Part shown: in pieces, positions 26,530-36,095 of the stretch
Layout: the number at the start of each line of letters is the position of its first letter
How positions within the stretch are numbered: the stretch's first letter is position 1
Assembly: GCF_014773395.1 (NCBI RefSeq)
Contig: NZ_JACXAF010000016.1
Span: 1-64,000 of the forward strand
Source: Neiella litorisoli
GTDB taxonomy: Bacteria; Pseudomonadota; Gammaproteobacteria; Enterobacterales; Neiellaceae
Length of the DNA stretch: 64,000 bases
Reading direction: 5' to 3'
Program-made: the position numbers and the translations under genes
The notes under the pieces: generated by a model
Told to the model about the DNA's origin: nothing
Database searches by the model: none
What the model saw: only the letters and a program-made list of their open reading frames with translations

Positions 26530-26646
26530 TTATGCCCACCAGCGACTGGCCTGAATAACTTCCAACTGATCAAACCCTTCAGGCAATTGCACTTTAATGA
26601 CCTTAGGTTTGCCAGTGATCCAGCTTATCAATTGGTTAATCATCAT
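26530..26646 (-). CDS. 38-residue peptide, second gene of repeat-peptide operon
   Basis: A short frame opening with two ATG codons 12 bases after the stop of the repeat-peptide gene, with a GGGAG Shine-Dalgarno five bases before the first ATG. The product has an N-terminal hydrophobic stretch (INQLISWI), a Lys-rich turn (GKPKVIK) and an aromatic end (RWWA). It is not recognised as a known family. The good ribosome site, tight spacing and position before the terminator support translation. Function unknown. Confidence 0.5.
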   Translation of the reverse strand: MMINQLISWITGKPKVIKVQLPEGFDQLEVIQASRWWA

Positions 26647-26658
26647 GACCACTCCCGA

Positions 26659-26862
26659 TTAGTAGCGAATGATGACACGCTGTTCATCTTTTTGAGCGTA
26701 ACGAATGATAACGCGCTGCTCTTCTTGCTGAGCATAACGAATAATTACACGTTGCTCGTCTTGCTGAGCATATCGAATTATTACTCGTTCATTATCTGTT
26801 GCGTCAGTAGCAATAGGCGCGGCTGAGGTCATTGACATTGCAAGAAACAGACTAGTTAACAT
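26659..26862 (-). CDS. secreted repeat peptide with four RVIIRY units
   Basis: 67 residues. A signal-peptide-like start (LTSLFLAMSMTSAAPIA) is followed by a short linker and four copies of RVIIRY. The copies are joined by AQ(Q/K)(D/E)EQ, giving a 12-residue period that ends exactly at the stop. Across copies the codons differ mostly at silent positions (Val GTA/GTA/GTT/GTC, Tyr TAT/TAT/TAC/TAC), which points to selection on the peptide. An AAGGAAG Shine-Dalgarno precedes ATG 26862. Alternating beta-branched/hydrophobic and charged residues suggest a beta-strand repeat. No family is recognised; it is exported if the signal works. Confidence 0.65.
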   Translation of the reverse strand: MLTSLFLAMSMTSAAPIATDATDNERVIIRYAQQDEQRVIIRYAQQEEQRVIIRYAQKDEQRVIIRY

Positions 26863-26917
26863 GATGCACTTCCTTTTATTTTATGTTGTGAAATATGCTT
26901 AAAAGCACAGGACACAA

Positions 26918-26933
26918 AGCTAAAGAAGTGCCA
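26918..26933 (-). promoter_or_regulatory. sigma-54-like promoter of repeat-peptide operon
   Basis: On the minus strand: TGGCAC-N5-TAGCT, with GG and GC at the canonical -24/-12 spacing and one mismatch (TAGC for TTGC). Transcription would begin near 26907, leaving about a 45-base leader before ATG 26862. An A-rich tract lies just upstream. Prediction by eye only. Confidence 0.4.
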
Positions 26934-27028
26934 GTTTTTCTAACTTGTTGTTTTTGTTTGTTTTTTAGGTCATTTTTGAGTGAAAAATAGATTTAATTTA
27001 ACTGCCTGACAATTTATTGACGGCAAGA

Positions 27029-30000
27029 TTATTCCGCTTGGAAGTCGCGCTGTGCCGGTTGCTGCTGAGATGAAATCTCATGTTGGTGTTGCTGGATATG
27101 AAGAAAGGCTGAGAAGTCCGTTTCGTTGAGCGGCCGACTCATCAGGTAGCCCTGCAATAACTCACAGTTCATCTCGGTCAGAATGTCGCGCTCTTCTTCG
27201 GTTTCTACCCCTTCAGCGACCACTGATAAATCGAGGTTGTGAGCCAAAGAAACGATTGATGCAACCATATTACGGCCGCTCTGCGACGTGGTGAGATCGC
27301 GAATAAAGGTTTGGTCAATCTTTAATGTATCAATCGGGAACCGCTGCAAGTACGCCAGCGATGAGTAGCCGGTACCAAAATCATCTAGGGAAATATGGAC
27401 GCCAATTTCCTGAATGATTTTCATCACCTCAATGGCCCCCTCGGGATCGGCAATCAATGCACCTTCGGTGAGTTCTAACTCTAAGAAGTGGGCAGGTAGG
27501 CCGGTTAACTCAAGCGCGCGTCTGATTCGATCCGGCAGGCTCGGCGAGCTAAATTGGCGGGCAGACACATTGACTGCAATGCGACCACGCATCAGGCCCT
27601 GACGGCGCCAGCTTTCGGCGGCAAAACAAGCCTTTCTTAGAACAATATCGCCAATTTCGATAATCAAACCATTTTCTTCCGCCAATGGAATAAACTCACC
27701 TGGCGAAATCGGACCATGCTCGGGATGATGAAGTCGAATCAATGCTTCCATGCCATCGAGCTCGCCGCTTTGTGATGAGAATTTAGGCTGATAATGAAGT
27801 TGGAAGCTATCGTCGCGGATGGCTTGGCGCAGTAGCGACTCAAGATGCAGCTGGTGCATGGCGCTTTGGTTCATTTGCGAGGAGAAGAAGACGTATCGAT
27901 TACTGCCCTGGCTCTTGGCATGATACATGGCGGTATCAGCATTCCTTAGCAACTCTTCAGAGGTTTCACCGTCAAGGGGGTACAAAACAATACCGACGGA
28001 GCAGGTCACCACTAATTCTCTGGCGGCAATGGAAAACGGCGCTTCAAGCGATTTTTGCAAGCTTTTGGCGGCTCGGGTGATGGTATTTACGTCCGTGGTG
28101 TTTTCCATCAATACGGCGTATTCATCACCACCTAAGCGGAACAGCGTGTCTTGTTGACGGGTGCATTGGTTGAGTCGAATCGAAACTTGACGCAACAGTT
28201 CATCACCGGCAACGTGCCCGAGCGAGTCATTGATTTTCTTAAAGTTGTCTAGATCTAGCACCATCAGCGCGTGGCGAGTTTTCTTTTCCACCAGCTTTTG
28301 ATGTTCGGCCTGAAACCACGAGCGGTTCGGCAGCTTGGTGAGCGTATCTTCGACGCTCAGACGATGTAGTTCTTGTTCAGTCTGCTTTCTGCGGGTGATA
28401 TCGGAGAAGACCCCGACGAAGTGAGAAATATCCCCCTCTTCACTGTGAATCGGATCGATGGTCAGCTCGAGGAAGAACTTTTCACCGTCAGCACGCAGCT
28501 CCTCTAGCTCTCCGACCCAGCGGCCTTGTTTCGCCAGTCGCATTTTGACTTGTTCTGAAAAGGCATTGGGATAGCTGCGAAAACGCAGCGAGCGATTCAG
28601 TACTTGTGATTTACTAAAGCCGGTAATGCTGCTAAACGCTTCATTGATTTCAACGATTCGGAACCGGCGGCTCAAAATGAACACACCATCTGAGATGTTG
28701 GCTACGGAGCGGGCAAATAGCGTGAGCCGTTCTTCGGCTTGTTTCAGTTTGCTGATGTCTTTGATGGTGCCGGTCATGCGCAATGGCGCATTGTCAGTGT
28801 CTCGCTCGACAATCTTGCCGCGGTCGAGGATCCATATCCATTCAGCGCTTTTATTTCTAACCCGGTAAGTGGCTTCGTAGAAGCTTGTTTTGCCATCAAA
28901 ATGGTTATTGAGTGACTGTTGGACCCGCTTTAAATCGCGTGGATGAATATTGCTTTGTTGGCCCTTTTGCGGACTGCGTCGACCATCATGGGGAAATTCA
29001 AGCAAGCCCCAGATATTGGAGCGATATATTTTTCCGGTTTGAATATGCCAGTCCCAAAGTTCATCACCACTGCCCCACAGCGACAGCTTTAGGCGTTCTT
29101 CGCTCTTAATAACTTTTTGTTGTTGCTCTTGGCGCGCTTGGCGCTGCTTGGCTAATAACATCATGATGATGATTAGAATGATGGTATAGCCAAGATAAGC
29201 AGGAGGCGTGCGCCATAGTGGCGGCGCCATGTTAATGGTGAGCAAGGTTGGCTCACTTTGCCACAGACCATCGTTACTGAGGGCTTTGACCTCAAACACG
29301 AATTGACCAGGTGATAGGTTGGTGTATGTGGCCCGCGGCTTACTCTCGTCAGAAATAAGCCAATTGTCTTCCAAACCAAGTAGGCGGTAGGCGTATTTGA
29401 AGTTATTGGCATGCGCTGGGTAGGGCAGCGAAAACTCTAGAGTAAATGGTGAGTCGCCATGGATAAGGTTGACTGCTGGTAAGGTTTGTATGTTCGCTGA
29501 GAGGCGTTTGTGTTTGCCATTCGCGCTAACGATTTGGTTAAACACTTTTAGCTGAGTGAGCTGAACTTTGCCGTTGTATTGGGGCTCAATAAGCTGACGG
29601 CTGTCAAATGTAGTGATGCCATCGATGCCGCCCACATAAATTAAGCCGGATGGGCTTACGGCGGTCGCTTCATGATTAAATTCTTTGCTATGCAGTCCGC
29701 TATTTATATCGTAAGTGTGAATTTGGCCGTTGAGGTCATTGACATAACTGATTCCGTAGTTAGTCACAACCCAACTTGTTGTCTCTGAGGTTACGACGAT
29801 ATCGCACACAGTATTATCAGCGAGACCATTTTTAATGTTCCAAGCTTTGATGTTGCTGAATGTAGGGTCGGTTAGTAGTGCTCCGCTCAGAAGAGTTCCA
29901 ACCCAAATTCCTTGTTGTGTCTTATTGATCGATGTTATCCAAAGCCCGCCAAGCTGTTCCTTCGCAATAGGAGAAAACGTTCCAGACTCAGTTTCGAAGC

Positions 30001-31555
30001 GCAATAAACCATCTTCTGTTCCTAGGAGTATTTGGTTATCCAGCAACTCCAAGGTGTTTAAGTTCGCATTTAAGTGTTCAGGAACCTCATATACATTTGT
30101 GCTTTGTCGTTCGGGATTATAACGCAAGAGGCCATGTTGACTGCTCGCTATCCAGATATCGCCATCCCCATCTATTTTAAAACTAAAACCTCTAGTGAGA
30201 GGTAAGCCAGATGCACTGACTTTGTGATGAATTAACTCTGCTTGAGTGGGCGAATAACTGTACAGGCCATTGTGTGCACTTATCCAAACAAGCTGTCGGA
30301 CAGTATCGTACTCAAGCCGAAAAATGCTTTTGAGTGAAGCGTCATCAGCCAGCGATATTTGCTGTATAACGCTTTTGCTCAAAGGGTCCCATTGCAATAG
30401 CTGAGCATCCTCAGATATCATCCAAACGTTATGCTGCGATGTTGCTACTGCTTGAATGTTTGCCGGAGTATTGCTTGTCTCATTCTTAGCTAGTTGGTAC
30501 TGATGAAAGTAATCGGCGTTGACATGATGAAGTCCGAATAAATTTCGACCAGCAAACCACATGTTTCCCAATCTATCTTCGAATATTTCGTATATAAATT
30601 CTTCTTGGTTTGCTTGGCCCCCAAGCATGATTTGTTGCACCGGCGAAAATGAAATACCGTCGCTGGAAACGAACAAACCTTGTTCGGTAGCTACCCAAAT
30701 TTTGTTGTTATTTGTCTGAATAACTTGTCTAACTGACTGGCCGCTGAAAATTGCTTTAAGCTCGATTTCTAAAGTTTCAGTGCTTACTTTATATATTCCA
30801 GAAGAGGTAGATAACCAGAGCGCATCCCCGTTTAATTCTGTCAGCTGGTAAAGTTGTGTTCTGTTTGAAAGGAAACTCTCATTGAAAGGGTGTGGCTTAA
30901 CATTTCCCGTTGAAAGATCGATTATAAAAAGCCCTGCTTCGTAGCTAGCGGCCAAAATAGTTTCGTTGTCTATGAAATAAACCGATTTAAGTTCAGTTGC
31001 TTTAGTGTTGGTCGGTAACTTAGCAGTGAAATTGTCTAAGCGTTCATTCCATGAGTAAAGATTTTTGTCAGTAGAAACATAGAGCTGGCCATTTGGTGAT
31101 TCAAATATATCCCACACCACCTGTGAGTTAATGCCGGCCAAATAATGGTCAAACTTGTCAGTTTCTGGAATATATCTGTTTAAACCTTTTTGGGTGCCGA
31201 TCCAAAGCTCCCCGTCTGCGTCTGTATATACTGATCGAACGAGGTTGTTCGTTAAGCTATTCGCTTGTTGGTTGTCATGCTGATATTGAAGTGTAGTCTG
31301 GCCGTCATATCTAATTAAGCCGTTAAAAGTCCCAAGCCAAAGGTTGCCCCGAGAGTCTTCTGTGATGTTCAGTACGTCAATCTGCTCTCGCTGCTCTGAT
31401 AGCGACAGCTTTTGATAATGGATGACTTCCTGTGCCAATAGCGGAAACGACAAAGCCCAGAGCATGAGGAATGCTGCAGCAAGCGATGGGAACATATTGT
31501 AATACCAGCGAGTCTTGTTTGTTGTTCGCTGAGTTAATCGTTGCACAGCCGTCAC
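27029..31555 (-). CDS. propeller-sensor PAS-GGDEF-EAL cyclic di-GMP enzyme
   Basis: 1508-residue sensor. GTG 31555 gives a basic leader before a signal/anchor segment (about residues 21-41); ATG 31495 is the alternative. Two-component-regulator propeller repeats (NLWLGT..GL..Y pattern) fill about 60-700, then a Y_Y_Y domain (SPGQFVFEVKA) and a membrane helix near 790. Two PAS/PAC units follow (about 830-1060). The GGDEF site reads GGDEY (about 1140) with an RxxD I-site (RQQD). The EAL domain is complete: EALIR (about 1270), DDFGTGYSS, AEGVET and QGYL. Both synthesis and breakdown of c-di-GMP look possible. The propeller half is visibly more AT-rich than the catalytic half. Confidence 0.92.
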   Translation of the reverse strand: MTAVQRLTQRTTNKTRWYYNMFPSLAAAFLMLWALSFPLLAQEVIHYQKLSLSEQREQIDVLNITEDSRGNLWLGTFNGLIRYDGQTTLQYQHDNQQANSLTNNLVRSVYTDADGELWIGTQKGLNRYIPETDKFDHYLAGINSQVVWDIFESPNGQLYVSTDKNLYSWNERLDNFTAKLPTNTKATELKSVYFIDNETILAASYEAGLFIIDLSTGNVKPHPFNESFLSNRTQLYQLTELNGDALWLSTSSGIYKVSTETLEIELKAIFSGQSVRQVIQTNNNKIWVATEQGLFVSSDGISFSPVQQIMLGGQANQEEFIYEIFEDRLGNMWFAGRNLFGLHHVNADYFHQYQLAKNETSNTPANIQAVATSQHNVWMISEDAQLLQWDPLSKSVIQQISLADDASLKSIFRLEYDTVRQLVWISAHNGLYSYSPTQAELIHHKVSASGLPLTRGFSFKIDGDGDIWIASSQHGLLRYNPERQSTNVYEVPEHLNANLNTLELLDNQILLGTEDGLLRFETESGTFSPIAKEQLGGLWITSINKTQQGIWVGTLLSGALLTDPTFSNIKAWNIKNGLADNTVCDIVVTSETTSWVVTNYGISYVNDLNGQIHTYDINSGLHSKEFNHEATAVSPSGLIYVGGIDGITTFDSRQLIEPQYNGKVQLTQLKVFNQIVSANGKHKRLSANIQTLPAVNLIHGDSPFTLEFSLPYPAHANNFKYAYRLLGLEDNWLISDESKPRATYTNLSPGQFVFEVKALSNDGLWQSEPTLLTINMAPPLWRTPPAYLGYTIILIIIMMLLAKQRQARQEQQQKVIKSEERLKLSLWGSGDELWDWHIQTGKIYRSNIWGLLEFPHDGRRSPQKGQQSNIHPRDLKRVQQSLNNHFDGKTSFYEATYRVRNKSAEWIWILDRGKIVERDTDNAPLRMTGTIKDISKLKQAEERLTLFARSVANISDGVFILSRRFRIVEINEAFSSITGFSKSQVLNRSLRFRSYPNAFSEQVKMRLAKQGRWVGELEELRADGEKFFLELTIDPIHSEEGDISHFVGVFSDITRRKQTEQELHRLSVEDTLTKLPNRSWFQAEHQKLVEKKTRHALMVLDLDNFKKINDSLGHVAGDELLRQVSIRLNQCTRQQDTLFRLGGDEYAVLMENTTDVNTITRAAKSLQKSLEAPFSIAARELVVTCSVGIVLYPLDGETSEELLRNADTAMYHAKSQGSNRYVFFSSQMNQSAMHQLHLESLLRQAIRDDSFQLHYQPKFSSQSGELDGMEALIRLHHPEHGPISPGEFIPLAEENGLIIEIGDIVLRKACFAAESWRRQGLMRGRIAVNVSARQFSSPSLPDRIRRALELTGLPAHFLELELTEGALIADPEGAIEVMKIIQEIGVHISLDDFGTGYSSLAYLQRFPIDTLKIDQTFIRDLTTSQSGRNMVASIVSLAHNLDLSVVAEGVETEEERDILTEMNCELLQGYLMSRPLNETDFSAFLHIQQHQHEISSQQQPAQRDFQAE

Positions 31556-31740
31556 ACTAAACTGCCTGCTAAAGTAGCAGCAGTACCTTCATCCTAGATG
31601 GTTGAAACCATTTTTATACGGAATGGTCGTGATGATGTCAAAGCAAAGTGTGATTTGTTGCGGTGTTGCAGCGTTTTTTGACGTTTGTGTGGCCTTGGTG
31701 TCTAGGAATTAGTCACTACTAAAATTAGGGTTTTGATCGT

Positions 31741-34527
31741 TTAACTGGGCCGAGCAACACGTAATTTTTTCGCGTGGGTCTGAAAGTGTTCGATGGAGTC
31801 GAACTGAATCGACTCTTCTTGTTGCTCTAAGTGCCGGTGAGACTGGCCGAGTGCGTGGAGCACTAAACGGTCGCTAGCGCTGGGTTTTAATTGTTCAACA
31901 ATAAACTTCAATACATCGGTGCGCTGAATTTGTTGCAGCTCAGCTAAGATCCGCTCACGCTGGTTAAACTCGACATCACCGTTACTGATACTGACCCAAA
32001 AACGCTTACTTTTTTCTTGCAATGAGCCGTCTTTGTCCATGATTTGAGCCATCAACGAGGCTTTGGTTTGTTGCCATGATTGTTCTGATAACTCCAGCAA
32101 GACCAATGGAAACTGTTGAATAAAATCATCGATCACTGCCAGTATCGTGGATGGCGAAGCGACGTTCGATTGGACGTAAAACAATAGGCCGGGAAACGAT
32201 GACAGCGGCATGTAGCCGGTGCCAACGCTGTAGCCGAGCTGTTGGCGAGTCCGTAATTCATTGAAGAAAGTAGCTGACATCAATTGGTTGGTCAGGGCAA
32301 ATAGCGCCATCCGGTAAGGTGTCGCAAAAGCGCTTTGATAGTAAACGACGACCGCCGAATCCTGATGCTCGTTAGTGATCTGATAATCAACTTGGCCCAT
32401 GCCTTCGAGCGACACAATTTGTTTTTCTGGAATATCGTAGGGCTCGCCTTCCTGAAATACTCGACTGGCCATCTGGCCGGCTAACGAACGGGCTTCCCAT
32501 TCGGTGTAATCACCGTAGGCAAGGATTTCTAGGGCAATTTTTTTACGCCACTGATTGGCGAAATCGAGAATATCCTGATATTCGGTGTCGGCAATTAATT
32601 CGGCCATGACATCCGGGGTAAGACTCGCCGGTTGAATCAGGTTTGATAAGGCGGCAAATAGCCGGTTGAGCGGGCCCGAATTTGCTTGATTTTTAATGTT
32701 GCGCAACAGTTGATAGCGGATCTCCTCGAACCGTTGCTCGGATAATTCAGGCTTACGGAAGCGCTCGAAAATCAATTCCAATAGAAAAGATTGTCTGCCG
32801 GTAAAGCCCCCAAGGTGGAGCGATACTCCCGTGGAGTGGGCAAACAGTTCATAACCAATGCCGGCAATTTCAGCCTGATAAGTAATTTCGCTCAGTTCGT
32901 CATACAGCATGTCGACATAGAGCTTGGTCCAAGCGCGATGTTGCGGTTTGGCATCCACCATGGGACTGTCAGATGCGATATACAAGTGCCCTTTAGGCTG
33001 ATGGAAACGTTGCGACTGACCGTGCCACATTTTTAAGCCAGCTAGTTTGACCAGTAACCTCGGTTGTGACTGCTTGCGATCTTGGCGCCGTGGTTTTAGC
33101 GACCGTTGGATAAACGGGTTGTTTGGCGGCAATTGCCAGTCAACATCAACCATCGCCGGTTGCAGCCACAAGTTGCGCTGTTCAGCGCTAAATGGTCTGA
33201 CCCGATAAGGCGTGTGATACCACTCGGCGATCTGCTCGCTGGCGTTGTCTGGGTGTACTCGAGTCAGCCGCATATTCGCCGGTGAAATGGCTTTTAACGC
33301 TTGCTGAATCACCTCCGGCTCAAACTTGGTCATGGCGTAGTCGCCAAATACGTAATGCTCCGGCGGGTACTTGTGCATGTTTTGCGCTAGGTGGCTAACC
33401 GTATCGAGTGCCCCCGGTAACTCCGAAAACTCAAATGCTTGTTGCATCAAGTTTTGTTTTTCTTTGTATCGCCACTGCTCGATGCCTTGCAGCTTGATGA
33501 GCTCTACCAAGTCAAAGATGGCGCGAACGATGTGATCCTGATTCTGCCAGCCCTTCTCCGTGAGATTGAGCGAGATGTTGAAGTCGTGATAATTGCTACC
33601 GCGAATACCGCCGCCGGCACTGAGGGTGTTAATCAATCCCTGATGTTTTAAATCGGCGTACAGCGAATTAGGCCCTTCATAGCCGATGAGATGACTGAGC
33701 AGGGCGATAGGCTTGGTCAGATAACAACGTGCCGATTCTGGCATGGGAAAGGTTAACAGTACTCGACGCATACTGCGGATTGGCACGACATCGACCTGAA
33801 TGGCCAGATTTTCCGGCAGATAGAGTGGCGCCAGAGCGCGTCTTTCGGCCGCATTGCCGCTTTGGACTGTGGCAAATAACTGATTGGCCAATTGCTCGAG
33901 TTGCGCCAGTGATTGGGGCGTCAGCAGGACCAGAGTCATGCGCTTGGCGTCATATTGTTGACGATAGAAGGCCATTACTTCATCGCGCAGAGAATCCGAC
34001 TCATTGTGCAAAGTGGTTAAGTTACCGACAGAGAAGCGGCTAAATGGGTGCGCAGGATTGACAGTTTCTTTGTGCACCTGATAAATCCGGCGAGTGTCGT
34101 CGTTTACCTTCATCTGATATTCAGACTCAATGGCTTGGCGTTCTTTGTCGACGCACTCAGCGTTAAACGTTGGGCATGTGAAAAACTGACTAAAGCGATC
34201 GAGGGCCGGCTCGAAGGCTTCTGGTCGACAATCAAAAAAGAAGCAAGTTTGCTCCGTGCCGGTCCACGCATTGTGGTTGCCGCCATGACGCTGAATGAAT
34301 TCACCATATTCGCCGGCAACAGGATAGCCTTCGGTGCCAAGAAACAGCATATGCTCAAGGAAATGGGCCATTCCTGGGCGATCATCAGGATCGTCAAATT
34401 GACCGACATTTACAGCCATCGCGGCAGCGGCTTGCTCGGATTTTGAATCTTCAATGAGCAATACCCGAAGACCATTGGGTAAAGTCAGGGATTGATATTG
34501 TCGATGGTCCTGAGGACTCTTCAGCAC
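31741..34527 (-). CDS. M16-family zinc metallopeptidase (insulinase/pitrilysin type)
   Basis: 928 residues, the length of protease III-type enzymes. The inverted zinc motif HFLEH is near residue 58 (AHFLEHMLFLGTEGYP), and the downstream Glu ligand lies in the ERQAIESEYQ segment. Four M16 half-domains can be followed, including the C-terminal inactive pair (GYSVGTGYMPL). No convincing signal peptide: the GTG start 34527 is followed by MLKSPQDHRQYQSLTLPNGLRV, so it may be cytoplasmic. The nearest Shine-Dalgarno is weak. It degrades peptides by family analogy. Confidence 0.9.
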   Translation of the reverse strand: MLKSPQDHRQYQSLTLPNGLRVLLIEDSKSEQAAAAMAVNVGQFDDPDDRPGMAHFLEHMLFLGTEGYPVAGEYGEFIQRHGGNHNAWTGTEQTCFFFDCRPEAFEPALDRFSQFFTCPTFNAECVDKERQAIESEYQMKVNDDTRRIYQVHKETVNPAHPFSRFSVGNLTTLHNESDSLRDEVMAFYRQQYDAKRMTLVLLTPQSLAQLEQLANQLFATVQSGNAAERRALAPLYLPENLAIQVDVVPIRSMRRVLLTFPMPESARCYLTKPIALLSHLIGYEGPNSLYADLKHQGLINTLSAGGGIRGSNYHDFNISLNLTEKGWQNQDHIVRAIFDLVELIKLQGIEQWRYKEKQNLMQQAFEFSELPGALDTVSHLAQNMHKYPPEHYVFGDYAMTKFEPEVIQQALKAISPANMRLTRVHPDNASEQIAEWYHTPYRVRPFSAEQRNLWLQPAMVDVDWQLPPNNPFIQRSLKPRRQDRKQSQPRLLVKLAGLKMWHGQSQRFHQPKGHLYIASDSPMVDAKPQHRAWTKLYVDMLYDELSEITYQAEIAGIGYELFAHSTGVSLHLGGFTGRQSFLLELIFERFRKPELSEQRFEEIRYQLLRNIKNQANSGPLNRLFAALSNLIQPASLTPDVMAELIADTEYQDILDFANQWRKKIALEILAYGDYTEWEARSLAGQMASRVFQEGEPYDIPEKQIVSLEGMGQVDYQITNEHQDSAVVVYYQSAFATPYRMALFALTNQLMSATFFNELRTRQQLGYSVGTGYMPLSSFPGLLFYVQSNVASPSTILAVIDDFIQQFPLVLLELSEQSWQQTKASLMAQIMDKDGSLQEKSKRFWVSISNGDVEFNQRERILAELQQIQRTDVLKFIVEQLKPSASDRLVLHALGQSHRHLEQQEESIQFDSIEHFQTHAKKLRVARPS

Positions 34528-34990
34528 TGGTGATCTCTATTTTTATAGTGGCTGGGACGATTGCCAATTATCACAGGCATTGTCACCGAGCCTTTGAGCT
34601 TGCGACTCTCAACGAAGAAGAAAAGCACAAACAGCGTGTTCAATAAAAGTTGATGAGGGTTAGCACTAGCTCGTTTGGTGATGTCGCCAATCAGGCGCGC
34701 TCTTGTGTTTTTAACTAACCAATAAATTGGAACAAAAACAAGCGTCAAAGTGTAAATTTATCCTAATACTAGACTCACTTTCCAAGCCTGCCAAAAGTTA
34801 CCACCAATCCGAGCCGAGATGTGATCTGGGTATGATGCTGATCATTTGCCGTATTGGGGGGATGAGCTGGCCGCGGTTGTTTGGACTATCTTTGATTTAG
34901 GCACTGAACCACAACGACAAAGTTTGTGTTCCGGTAGTCATCGAGTACAATTCGCGTCGTTAGTGAAAATGCAGCAAGTTAGGCGGAAAG
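34528..34990. other. 463-bp divergent intergenic region, M16 protease to sixA
   Basis: No supported gene. It must hold the promoters of both neighbours; a candidate -10 TACAAT for sixA is at 34946-34951 with a poor -35. Short frames here lack ribosome sites and recognisable products. Confidence 0.6.
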
Positions 34991-35470
34991 ATGCTGGTAT
35001 ATATTATGCGCCACGGCGAAGCGGAAAGCTTGGCGGGGCGTGACCGGGAGCGACAATTGACTCCCGTTGGTGCGTCAGAGTGCGCACAGGTTGGCCGCTG
35101 GCTGTCAACGATTCAGAGCAACATCGACTATGCCCTGACAAGTTCGTATGTCCGAGCGGAGCAATCATTAGCTGCAGTAAAAACCAGCTGGAAATTTGGT
35201 CATGCGGTTGAAGAGACCCACGATTACCTGATCCCGAGCGCTTCTGCTGATGCGGCTGCAAGCTATTTGTGGGAGTTGGCCAATGCCAAAGCGGTCAACG
35301 CGGTATTGGTGGTCAGCCACATGCCGCTGGTGTCATTCTTAGTGGAAGCGTTAGATAGTGGCCGCCATGCGCCCATCTTTTGTACCTCTGGGGTGGCGTG
35401 TATTGAATTAAATACTGATACCCAGCTTGGTCACTTGAAATGGATTAAAGCGCCCCACGAATGCCGTTAG
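34991..35470 (+). CDS. sixA: phosphohistidine phosphatase SixA
   Basis: 159-residue histidine phosphatase. The N-terminal MRHGEAES contains the catalytic RHG, and the second catalytic His is in VVSHMPLVS. In E. coli SixA dephosphorylates the phosphotransfer domain of ArcB and nitrogen-PTS protein NPr. ATG 34991 gives the family N-terminus. It converges with smrB (seven bases between stops). Its position after fadIJ and before smrB-prmB-aroC matches E. coli order. Confidence 0.92.
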   Translation: MLVYIMRHGEAESLAGRDRERQLTPVGASECAQVGRWLSTIQSNIDYALTSSYVRAEQSLAAVKTSWKFGHAVEETHDYLIPSASADAAASYLWELANAKAVNAVLVVSHMPLVSFLVEALDSGRHAPIFCTSGVACIELNTDTQLGHLKWIKAPHECR

Positions 35471-35477
35471 GCAGTCA

Positions 35478-36008
35478 TCAGATTTCTTCATCAATAGTCA
35501 ATAGCACCAACAGGGCGGAGCGACCGCCCCAGCCTTTAGGTGCCTGACAAAATGCCTGCACATCAGGATGTTGCACTAGCCAATGGGGCACGCGATTTTT
35601 TAACACGCCAGTTCCCAGCCCCGTCATGACGCTAACGCACTGGACCCGCTGACGTCGTGCTGCGGTCATTAGTGCCGCCAGTTCTATCTTCGCTTCAGCC
35701 TGAGTCATACCATGCAAATCGAGCATTAAATCTGGCTGCATCTGCCCTCGCTTTAAGCGACGCGCGGCGTCAGCAGGAGCAGTATCACTGAGCCAGCTGA
35801 TCTTGTCGGTATCGGTAAAATGCGCTTCAAAGGTATCGGAGAAGAAAAAGTCTGCTTCGCGCTGAGCATGTTTTTGCTGTTGGACGATGCGATCGCTACG
35901 CTTTTTAGTGCGCCGCGGCGGAGGTGATATGGTATCCTGCCGCAATTGTTTGACGTCAGCCATCAACTGGCGAAATTCGAGCTCATCGTCATTATTGGAC
36001 TGGGTCAT
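35478..36008 (-). CDS. smrB: ribosome rescue endonuclease SmrB
   Basis: 176-residue Smr-domain endonuclease from ATG 36008, which has a GGAG Shine-Dalgarno; an in-frame upstream start at 36026 is less likely. The Smr domain shows LDLHGMTQAEAK with the catalytic DxH, and TGLGTGVLKNRVPHWL with the GxGxG loop. The N-terminal half is charged and helical. In E. coli SmrB cleaves mRNA between collided ribosomes. It is divergent from prmB across 87 bases. Confidence 0.92.
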   Translation of the reverse strand: MTQSNNDDELEFRQLMADVKQLRQDTISPPPRRTKKRSDRIVQQQKHAQREADFFFSDTFEAHFTDTDKISWLSDTAPADAARRLKRGQMQPDLMLDLHGMTQAEAKIELAALMTAARRQRVQCVSVMTGLGTGVLKNRVPHWLVQHPDVQAFCQAPKGWGGRSALLVLLTIDEEI

Positions 36009-36095
36009 AGTTACTCCGCGCGGCAATATCGGTCGTTGGGTCTATCGAATGGCGCTATGTTACCCGTGGGCTTGGCAGACACCAAGGTATAAAAA

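Noticed and set aside
26515-26826. Plus-strand frame of 103 codons over the peptide operon
   Set aside because: It is the complement of the repeat-peptide gene; its repetitive product follows from the minus-strand repeats, and it overlaps a terminator.
34521-34748. Minus-strand frame of 75 codons before the M16 protease
   Set aside because: No ribosome site, no recognisable family, and it overlaps the protease start.
34846-35043. Plus-strand frame of 65 codons before sixA
   Set aside because: It overlaps the sixA start in another frame and covers the likely promoter; no family resemblance.
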